Assembly: GCA_002633025.1 (NCBI GenBank)
Contig: NMRB01001603.1
Span: 29,511-93,510, forward strand
Direction: 5' to 3'
Source of the DNA: Notospermus geniculatus
Taxonomy: Eukaryota; Nemertea; Pilidiophora; Heteronemertea; Lineidae
Length of the DNA stretch: 64,000 bases
Positions within the stretch are counted from its first letter, which is position 1. Each line of letters starts with the position of its first letter. Below are positions 10,301 through 22,095 of this stretch, piece after piece. A model generated the notes under the pieces. That model ran no database searches. It was not told where the DNA came from and saw only the letters and a program-made list of their open reading frames with translations. The translations under genes and the position numbers were made by a program.

Positions 10301-13300
10301 CAACGGCAGTTACAACTACTCTCCTCTTCCCTACTCAATTGTACATTGATACGTGTTTTATTTACAATGGATGCCTCTGACGAGATTCCACATTGACATA
10401 TTCAAGATGGCAACACTGGCAGCCATATTGGTTATGGGAATGGGCATCAAATTGGGGAGAGAAGTTTTCCAATTGAATAACAGGATTACTTCAAATGAAA
10501 TACAGTCCACTCTCGCAGGGTATTGTTGTTGGCAACGTTGAAGTGCCTTCAACCAAGAAAGTTAATTGTCTGTCTGTGGCACTTTTAGCGAGGGGCGGTA
10601 TAATGAGAGTGGACTGTACGTACCACCTAAAGTGGCAACAGGCTATATATAGATCAAAAGAGAGAGTGTATACATGTACGCTATTTACCTGGTAAAGGTG
10701 TCTGAACTTCTACTTTTACTTTTGCTGTTGCTTTAACTGTTGTGACAGTCCGTGTTGGAGGTGTGGACTGCCGTGAGGATGAAGGCGTTGTCTGCAATTA
10801 AAACAACTCCATAAGATTTTTTCACACACCAAACATGACAATAGACATGTTGAAAATGATTTTAGACATCATGTGATTCATCTGAACATAAGACTTTGTG
10901 AAGATATTTTTAGACATAATTTGACATCATTGTCAAATTATGACAAATTATGTCATAATTATGAGTGCTGGCGATTGATGCCTTATGCGAGGGTCCGTGG
11001 GTTCGAGTCAAGTAGGAAGCTATGTCTTTCACCTTAGAAACCTGTTATTATTTCATGCCCTTTAATTGTCAAATCAAACTTACATTCCGGCTACCACTTC
11101 GACTGCTAGACCCACTCTGTGACGCCGGTATAGTCGTCGTCTCTACAACAACTTCAGGATGCACGACGATCTCGTGGGATGAATACTGCGTGGGTTCTTC
11201 CGTTATCGTCGATAACGATATATCGGAGGGCATGCGTGGGTATACCCGTCTTGTTGACCTCTGCGGCCGTCCCGTTGGAGGAGGAGAGGGCTCGGGACTC
11301 GGCGGTGGTATCCGGTCCGATTTGTCCATGGGGGTTACCTGAAAAGTCGACGTAAATTGAGCTTTCTTCCATTATGCGGAATGGGTGGTATGATTTATGC
11401 TTTTACAGGGGCATAGCTAGCCTTTATGACCTAGGGGGGCAAAATTTGACTGAGTCTTAGAGAACTTGGCTTGAAGAGGGGAAATGACCTTTCAGAGGAA
11501 AAATTCCTTTTGTCCCTTTTTGCTCTGGGGGCTATGCCCCTGCTTTTACTTCAGTTTTGTGCACAGCCTTCCGATGCATTCGTACGAAAGACTGATTCAA
11601 TATGTGATATTGCCTTGTATTAGGGCTTATATCACTACATTATCCATCCAAAACGAGATAGCTACTCATCACTGGTGAGGTTGGTCGTCAATTTAATTGA
11701 CGTATGCTATCATAGATGGCTCCCATGTGCAACATAGCTATTTTCATGTGCTGAATGCACCACGGCTAACTGAACCAAATTTAATTTTGATTTAGACACC
11801 TGTAACTACACAAACTATAGTTCCTTCTTTATCTTTGTTAGGAAAGAGAGAAATTCTTAACCCCTTCTAGGCATGACCAACAACGCTGACCGATGGGTCT
11901 GCAAACATCACAACTGCATTCTGTGTTTCGATGGTACGGTACCATATGATTGAACCCTGACAGTTCTTGACACAATAGTTTTAGTTCCAGAGTTGATAGG
12001 TAGATGGCGATGGAGTGGTTTTAGCAGATTTGCCAACACTTGGTGGCACTGAAAGGGTTAATCTGGCCAGATAAAAGGGGTCCAGAACTTCTGAAATTGA
12101 CATGCTTACCTCTCCTGGAGGTCCGATCATGGACAGCAGTACTGGAAGGAGTACGAGGCCATTCAACAGGCCAATTATCACAAGAGCTGTCAGAACATTG
12201 AAGAAATACCTGAAAAATATACACAAATAGAGGGAATTACTAACGAGCAAGAGTATATCACATCAAGGTTCCAAGTAGGCCCTACATGGAAGTAAAGTGA
12301 ATAAATGCTAAAGTTGTTGAAATAAATCATCTTTAATATGCATCATGAAAAATACAGTACGTTGCACAATTAACCTCCCTTCCACGCCATGCACCATCTG
12401 CATACTACATGCAGCGTCATGCACGTATCGTCCTCATATCTTCCGCAGACGTCACTGCGCCACGCAGTGAAGACGGAACGTCATTCGCCCATGGTGCGCA
12501 GACGTCACGCAAAAGGGACACGTGACACACCCGTACCATATGCAATGAACTGAAGCGTACTTTCTGCGTGCCGTACGCGGAAGGTATGCGGATAAAGGTA
12601 GGTCAATTGTGCAACGTACTGTACAAAGACTTGAGTCCAACTGGACCTTTCCACAGGCCACAAGAACCCACCACGTTTCAACACATGAAGGCAATCAACA
12701 GTGGAAAAAATTATTAAAATAAACCCGAGTTCCATTCCCAATATTCAGCATTTTTCCAAGTAAATATACAGTAATTTGCATTTAGTAACTGACTGTCTGA
12801 AAAAGAATTTATTCTTTATTTGTAAGAGGTAATAACTTGGTTGTGACTGATAGGCACAGTAAACAAATCAGACCGTCCCAACAAACAAAATATGATACGG
12901 CGGCAGTGACTTGAAACAGCCTATAACCCAGGTAGCGAGAATGAGCAATGGTTGTTTCCCGCTAGACCAGGAGAGGCTATGCATGAAGGAAGGTAAACAA
13001 GCTGTACGTGGACCACCGGGCTTGCTGGCCAGATTCCCAGATGGATGGAGGAAAGATACTGTGGCGGGGATCAAAAGTGAAGTCAAGGGGTCAACAAATA
13101 GCAGGGGAAACAAGGAAGATAACCCCCTCCCCCGGGGGGGGGGGGGGGAGGNCAGGAATCGGCTCTACTCCTATAATACACACGAATAGCGTGTTCCATG
13201 GCCTGGCACGACAGCATTTTATTTGCCGGAAGTCCTCCAGGTCAGGCCTGTTGCGCCTGCGCCAGGCGCTACTAACCCTCCCCCCCTCCCCCCCCCCCGA

Positions 13301-16300
13301 GTTGGTTACTTTGGGAAGTATTCCAGCATGCAGAGCATGATGTCACTTCCGTTGTAGATGAACACACAGCCCTCGCATACACTGGTGTGCAAAAAAATGT
13401 AAGGAATCAAACGCTGTCATGTTAGACATGAGTAAAGTGTCATGGTGGACGCATCGGCCATGACAGTAGTGTCATGGTGGACGCATCCACCATGACAGTT
13501 TACTCGACACAACAGCCTTCTTATTGGCCTCCAATGCACATGTCTGAAAAAGCGCTAGTGCCTGGCCGGTGTGAGTAATCGAACAAGCTAGTAGAAAGTG
13601 GACCCCAGTGCTCGTGTCGGGGCTTTAACAATCCACTGTAGTCGGAAATGAAATGAACTAAACCTAGAACAAAAACAGACATGGCAAGTTTGCCATGCTC
13701 CAATGTTTCGGAAGAAAGGCAATAACTAGACTCAGGAACAATATAAAATGGAAACAAGAGAAATTACAAACAATGATTTCTGGGCCCCCCACCACGGGCG
13801 ATATCCGCAGGTATTTGTCTAAGATGAACTCTCCGAGATGCCTGTACGGCCAGGAGGAGGTAAAGATATTGAGGAGATCCCCTGACAGGCATGGAAGAAT
13901 TTTGTTTCTTTAGCGCATAAACAAGAGCTAGAGGAGACCACTCAAGGCATTCATATACTGAACCTGTCTTGTGTGGTTAGATTTTGTAGCTAAGTGCGCA
14001 AAAAGCAGAGAAAACTGATACTTATGCTATTAACCCTTTAAATTCATTTCTACATAATTGAAATACAAAGAAACAGACTATTATTTGTACTATATGCACT
14101 CGGTACAGACTACTAGGTGTTACTACTAGGTGTTGAGGGAAGTATACGTGAAATAACGACTCCAGTTGTCGTGGGAGAATGTTTTTCATGAAATCACTCA
14201 GACTGCAGTTTTTAATGCTCAGGAAGAGCACTGTAATTCACGTTCAACATACAACTATGAGTTATTTGCTGGAAAGAACCAGAGCAGGGCCTGGAACATC
14301 CTGGAGGTTGGGCGGGGGGCAAAGATTCGATACATAGCGGACCTTAGCAGCGAGTGCCAAAATACCAGCGGGGGTCCGGGGGGCCTCCCCGAGAAAATTT
14401 TAGAAGATAAGAGTGCTTTTACGCCATTTCCCGGCATTTGAGAGCAAAATTGGACACTCTAGCCATGTAGTGTGGTTCATTGGTTTATTGGACATGGGCT
14501 TTTTGGGACTAAAGGCAGTCAAATGCTGAGCCTGCCAATTTTTTTATTTTTGACAAGCCACACATATTGGGGGGGGGGCAGGTACCCCCTGCCCCCCTGT
14601 TCCTACGGCCATGCAGCGTCCCCCAGGCCTCAACCCCCCCATCCATTTTTCCACATCCTCTCTTCAAGTGCTAAATTTGAGTCATCATATAAGACATGAA
14701 GAAAATGCATACATGTAAATGTTCTTTTTCAAATTTCCACCTAAAAAATACACGAGCATTCGATACCAAGCATACTGGGGATTTTAGTTACTTCAATAAT
14801 CGCTCTAGGATGGAGTAGGGATTTGCCGGTGCTTTTTATGAAGGTGGTAAGTTGTTTGTAGAGCATGCTCTTATCAGCCCACAATGGTGTTGAGGTTTAC
14901 CAAGTCTTCCTCTGGGCATTGGAAAATTCCAGACCACACAGTCTGCGTGTTTATGCTCAGCAGTACTCTCTACATCATCTGTGATGACATACATGCTACT
15001 TTTTCCAAACAGTTCCTCTTGAAAAGCCAGCAACACCTAAATAGATTCAAATATTCTTAAAGTGACTCCATCACCAGCATGATGCTGAGGTTTTAGTTGA
15101 GTCCCATGACAGCCATTTCATGGCGATTGATTCCTCATGCGAGGGTCCGTGGGTTCGAGTCGGGTAGGAAGCTATGTCTTTCACATTAGAAACCTGTTAT
15201 TATTATTTGCCCTTTCGTTGTATCTCCAGTATTTGTGACCCCTTGTATACATATAACACCCATTTCATCAATACAAACAGAGAAAAGGGAACATATTCTT
15301 TGTTTAAAATCTGACAGTGTACGCTAAAGGCCGATTTACACGATGCAATTTAGACACATGTCAAAGACGAACGTGATTTTGTCGTATGATTCTGTCGGTT
15401 TGGAAATGTGTACACGGTCCAATTTATTCATTCGTCAATACGGCCAGACCCTCTCTTCGTCAAGTGCGAAGTACATGACCTCCAATGCAGCCACCTGATT
15501 GGCCGAGTTCATGCGTCCTTCGTCCGACATCGGAAGAAAATAGAACATCTGTCTTGTGTGTCTGACGTCGCAATTTGGACGTACGATCGGACGTAAAAAT
15601 CGTATTGTGTAAATTGGCCTTAAGAAATGTGAATTGAAACAATTTGACACCATTTTCAGGTAGGCCTACTCCCAAACAGACTTGCCATATACAAATTCCC
15701 GAAAAGATTTTGTTGGCTAAAGGATAACGAATTTGCCACAGTCACTAAGTTAAAAGTGTATATAGGAAATTATCAACTTCTGGTATCATAACACTTGAGG
15801 ATAAATTATTTTATCTTTCACCATCAGAAACAGACATACCATCGCAAAGTACCATCAGCCCCAACTCCCAGGACTACAGGTCGTCTGCCACAAGTTTTTG
15901 CTCGTGGAGTGGACCACCATGAATGTATATCGCTGGTGTTATCGTCTCCTCAGGAGGAAGCGCAGGATGTTTTTCAACAACAAAATTTTCCCTCCCTCCC
16001 GCAGTCGCCGAGCAGGCAAACAAAATGCAGTCGCGTCAACTGCCTGGCAACGGGAACCACATTTATCTAAAATAACATACCGGTACTACTCTTTTTGGGA
16101 GGGGAGCTAGACACGTGATTCTAAACTAAACTTCTGATTCTGAAGACTCAACTTTGTAATATGATGATGTAATACGTTTCTTTATTATAACTACTACGGT
16201 ATCCATAATTAAGATCCAGCTCATTCACTCTGCGATCTCTACTAGAAAGTGCCTGAGGAAGACCATGGTTGGGGTCGAAAATTTGCGAACTTCAGAGACG

Positions 16301-19300
16301 ACTTTACTTTTACTGTCGTAATATGATGACAGATGTGAAAATCTTCCATTTTTTCACTTAGGTAAACACTTGGAAGTTCCTTTCCTGAAAGCTAGCCAGA
16401 ATAACCCAAAGATAGGTACCAGTAACACATCTATTTTTTCTCACTCCCAATAGATGGCAATAGTGTCAAACACTGACAACCATCAAGGAAAGAAAGAACT
16501 TGGGTCAAATCTATGGACATCTGAGCCACACGGCCTAGGCCATTTCTATTCCAGAGACGACCCCCCCCCCCCATAAGGATGAGTCACTTTTGGGTATTTC
16601 TGTACTTACACCTGAATTTTCATGAAATCGATCGTGAAACAACCCATAACACGATCTTCAGAGTGACGGATGTTTTTCCTCTGATATGAGCATGCATCAA
16701 GTCAAGTCATACATTCCATTTCCCAAATTAAAAAGTAGCCTACCGCCGATTAGGAATGTGCTTCGTCAGAATTCAAGCAGTGTTTTATTATTATTTTCAA
16801 GACACTGAAAGCGCCATGCTGAGACTTAAAATATTTTTTCAAACAAAAGAGCAAGCTAATGACGTATTATTTTAAAACTGATATCGGCCTTGAAAGAGGA
16901 TGAAAAGAATTTGTCTTCATGGATGAGCACAAAACAATGCCGTATCATATCAACTGTGTTCAGTACAGCGAGGAATCTAGACGGAATACATGTATTTGTC
17001 CAAAATGAACACTGCGGTCCTGTTTACAAAATACCTAAATGAAATGTGACTGCTTGTAAAATCAGCAGATTACTTCTTCCAGTGACCTCCCCACATCTGT
17101 ATGCTTCTCCCATCTATCAAGTTTGAGAGTAACCCACACAGATAGGTAGGCTACGTAAAAGTCATCTCCGAATTTCGAAAATTTTCGACCCCAACCGGCG
17201 TCTTCCTCAGGCACTTTCTAGTAGAGATCCCAGAAGTAAATGAAACACAGATAGCAGATATTATGCAACACTGACCATGTAACAGTTTTTCAAGTTCTAC
17301 TCAATAAGTCATGTCCCCTAGACAAATAGCCCAAACCCAAATGCCATTCTTAGAAACCCTTTCTCTTCCCATATTTACTCTGCCTGACCTGCTGATGTAC
17401 ACCACGACACACCGCGAAGACAGTTCCAACAAGACTTGTTCAAATTTTCGTGAGGAATTCATAGAATTTCCTTGTGCATCTTCCCATAAACTCAACGTGG
17501 ACAGGCTGTGGCCATGATGGAGAAACCATCCAACCTAAGTAGGCAAGAAATCACTACATATTTCTGTTCAATGCCACACGCCATGCACGGGTGAATTTGT
17601 CATTTTTAACTTGGATCATGAGTGGATGACAGTGACAACAAGCTGGCAATAGAAAGCCAAACAATACAATTCCCATCTGAAGGACAATACCCTATTGACA
17701 ATACCCTGACTGGGTGGTCTTCCCCTTTCAAATTCGCCTCAAGGGTCAAGTACACATTTCGACACAATGGTCACCAGTGGACCATTATCAAGGTTACACA
17801 TGCTTTCGTGATACAACCCCATACTTCGGCTGGCCAATTCATGATATTTCTCAGGCGTGCAGGAAAGCCCAAATTATTTTGGGCCTAAGACACTGGAAGA
17901 GTTCTGAGCACAGGTGATTGAAATGTGAAAAAGACCCATCATTTCAATGCCAGCCCAAGATGTTTACAATAGTAGCCTAGTTCGTTCGGCAACATTTTTT
18001 TGGAAAAAAACTTATGGGAACAAGTTGGATGTCAGTGAATAGTCTAATGACACAATTTAATGCTGTCACAACAGTTTGGCATCTCAATCAATCCGGCTTG
18101 TTCCCTGCCCACCAGTTTTCAGAGGCTGTCCCACATTAAGCCAAGCGTATGTCACACCTGCAACTGGAAGTTACTGATCTGATCAGTCACTGGTGATGTA
18201 CGCACTGCGGGGACATTGCAAATTCGGCAACTCAGTAAAACTAGGAGGATCCAATCAGTCGTCATGTCCTGACTGCCTACATCGCACTTGCGACTGGCAG
18301 CAACTCGGGTACATCCGGGGCAATGAGACTCGACGAGACTAGGTTTCGTTCATAAAACTTGCACTGATCAGTCACAAGCCCGCGTACATCGCAGTGACTG
18401 AACGAAACTGGGTACAACTAGTCGCTAGAAAGTTGAACATGTGCAACTCGTGGCAACTGGCAAAATCTCAGTTCCAGCGAGTCGCAAGGGTGCGTACATT
18501 GACCCTTTCTGGGGACTGATCAGTCGCCTCTAGATCCAGCTAGATCCTCCCAGTCACCAGTAGCTCTGAGGCGACTAGCTGTCTCCAGTTGCAAGTGTGA
18601 TGTACGCTAGGCTTTAGAGTATACAGTACATGTACAGAAATAAGGGAATCTTAAATTGACTACCACACCCATTGGAAAACAGGGGAGCAAACAAACCCAA
18701 ATCAATTTGTTTCAACTTACACGCCTAAAACAACTTGCCGTGGAATATTGTGATATGACGTCGATGATGCGCAGGAGCCAAATCAAGATGCTAAATCATC
18801 TCTGATTCATTAACACAATACAGCAATGGGTCACTTCTTGGTTTGAACCTTGAAAAGATCCCCCACCATCACAGACCCTGAAAATCAAAGGGACCAACAA
18901 ACCCTTCAAACCCTTCCGACCCTCCTCTTGAAGATAATGCCACCCAACAAGGGCTATTCCCAGGGGTCCTTTCAGCGCTTGGGAGAAATTAAACAAATCA
19001 TCAAAGAACTGGACACACTTAAGGAGTCACGCTCGACCAGTGGCCTATTAATCGGTGTCTTAATACGGCTCAATCAGTGGGAAAGGCCACCTCGGCAAGG
19101 CAGGTGCGTCCAATTGGCTTCCAACATCAATTCATTATAGACACGATTCGAAAACACTGTATTAGAACGATTTGAAAACACTGCCTAAGAATGGCCAAGT
19201 GTTGCATGACGTTACATCAACATCGAACGTTCTGACAACATAATCTTCCGCATCGGGAGAGATGTAAATTTGTGAATCGAATGGAACATGACACATTGCC

Positions 19301-22054
19301 AATGGGAGCCAATGGCATTCGAGAATTAGTTAAATTTGCACAGATGTGGGGGATTTTGAACGTGATGTGCAATCTGGCGCGACCACGTCTGACACTCCAC
19401 TGCGCTAGGACGTCAAGTTTTACCAATTACTAGAACTTCCCCGGAAATGTCACTACCAGACCACCCAGAGAAGCAAATGACAGGCAAGGCCACAATCAAC
19501 TACTTGACCGCATATTTGTCAAGTTGAACAGTAAAACCCACTTGTGATTATATTTGCCAATAGTCAAGTTGATGGCAAATAGAGAGAACAACATGAAAAT
19601 TCCATTTTATGTTTTCTCTCTTGTAGAGAGACTGAAACAAAACATTGTTCAATTGCGTCTGAAAATGAACAGACGGAAATCGCACACTTCACGCCACAAA
19701 GTCGAGCATAGAGTATGGCTATGATGGAAATGAAAATGAGGAGTGGTTAGTTGCTGTTATAGGTTTAACTCATCCGGCGGAGGATAGCTTCCATTTTGTG
19801 AGATGCGTGAATTCTCCAGAGAACTATTTGAAGAGGATTGTTTGTACTGAACCCCTTCAGGCGCGACCGGGCCGCGGCCCCCAATATTTTTGGAAGACCA
19901 ACAAAAAATGGGTTAAATAGATGAGGAAATCATGACCCCCAGATGCTTGAAAATCGTATCTAAGCGCATCTAGAATTCAAAGTTTTCTGTAGGAGGCCCC
20001 CAGACCCCTGTCGTGGGTTCGCCCCTTCGGTGCTCGCCTTGCGACTCTGTCAGCCTGCAGCCGACAGTGACCGGGCCCCCCCCAATTCCAAAATCCTGGA
20101 TCCGCCCCTGCCCTTGCAGCTACTATATGGCACGGCTCAACCCACCGGCCAGAGAGGATTTCCTTTATGGCCTAGTGGTTGGCACATTGGCCTCCAAGCT
20201 AGAATTTTAGCAACCTTGAGCGCTGTTACATGTGGATGGGTGACCAGCGTGTGTATAATGGCAGACCTTCCCAGTCAAACCTGGAAAGTGCAGTTTGGCA
20301 CTGAGACACAGAGAGGCGCTAAGCGATTCGAGGACAAATCATCTCTGCTCAAAGGGAGAGATGGTGCATTGAACCCCTCGCAACTACTATACAACATGGC
20401 TTAACCCGCCGGCCATGGAGGATTTCCATGGCCTTGTAGTCGGCACGTTGAAGTTAAGCAACATAGACCACGATCACAACATGGTTGGGTGACCGTCACA
20501 TCCAAAGAGCTTAAGCCAAATTTCATGACCTTCACACTCATCAGAAATAACTAATGACAAAAGATAACATGTCTTACCTGACGATGAAGTCGAACTCTGC
20601 TCCGACGAGCATGATAACTCCAAGTAACGTAGAGATGGCTCCATTTATCACCGGAGCAAACATATGATCCAATGCCATTCTCATCCGCCGATCCCGACTA
20701 CCGATCGACGTCAAAAAACCCTGAAATTGAAAAGAGAGGATGTGTGAAAATTTGTGTTATAACATGCATTTTTGTACATGACGCTAGTGCAGTACGTTTG
20801 TGTCATGCCAAGGCAGCATCACGATGTCACGGAGTGGAAAACCAATCTATGGTAGCGAAATGGTTTACCAAGTTCTTTAAAGTCCACACATTTGGAATAA
20901 GGTGCGAAATCTGGGACACTTACCAAAAGAATATGTACAGTAAATTCAACTCCAATGCCCACGGAAACTATAAGAATAACAGCAGGTACGGCACTCAGTT
21001 TGATCCCAGCAAGACCCATGAAACCAAAGAGTTCAACAACAGTCATGGACAGAACAATCACCTGAAATGAAAATTTTCATGGATTAAACTATTTTTATTC
21101 TGTTGATGTATGACCTACATGTACCTTTATCTGCGTACCTTTCGCCTTCGTCACACAGAAGGTACGCTCCACTTTATTGCTTATGATACGGGCTTCTCAC
21201 GCGTCTATGCACCACGTGCGAGTGACGTTATGTCTTCACTGCTTGCCTTCCAAGGCACCGTGCGGAATCCGCGAAAGATACGAGGACGGTACGCGCATGA
21301 CACTGCATGCGGTCTGCGGATGGTACGCGACGCGGAAGGTAGGTCAATTGTGCAGAGTTCTGTACAAATTGCCCAATACTGTCTGAAGAGCCAATAGTGA
21401 GCCAAGTTAGAGCTCACGGTTCTCGACAAGGCATAGAAGTCTCTGCTGAGGAAATAAGTTATACTTACAATAACAAAGGCAGCCCACGGATTGACGATCA
21501 CAATGGCAAGGGTGAAGAATATAACGAGCAGGATACACACTAAAGACAACATGAGGTAGAAACGCAAGTTGATGTACTGCTCCCAGAACATGAACGGGTA
21601 ACCGCTCGGGTAATTTGGCAAGCCTCGCTCGCTGAACTCCTCGCAAATTTTACGAATTTTCTTGATGGTGTCGACGGTCTCGTCCGTGACCTCCACCATG
21701 TTGTTTAGGTAGAATGCCAGTTGAGTATACGTGAGTAATGATGACTTCTCAACTGGAAATAGAAATTAGGGAAACATGTAAAAACTCATTTGGTGCATTT
21801 TTCAAGTTTCTTGCCAGCCCAAGTGCGGCATTATCAGATATACATGTGTCATCAATCAGGAGTTCAGAGCTGGTTCCTGTGGACCTGGCATTTCACAAAC
21901 TACGCAATACCCGTTCAGTGGGGGAACTACTGCTAAATTCATGCGAGCGCTTGGGGGATGTAATGACATCATACCCATTCAAGTGGTGTAATGACATCAT
22001 TATGGTTCCCGATCACTAAGATCGGGAACCATATTGTTTTTGGTCATGGTGTCT

Positions 22055-22095
<41 letters not shown>

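Larger units (their letters stand above)
9841..11945. repeat. Duplicated 3' gene block, right copy
   Basis: Partner of 6773-9206. Its own private insertions are a 5'-truncated SINE near 10962-11066, a hAT-like MITE at 11407-11541 and about 105 bp near 10515-10618 in intron 23-24 flank. Confidence 0.93.
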
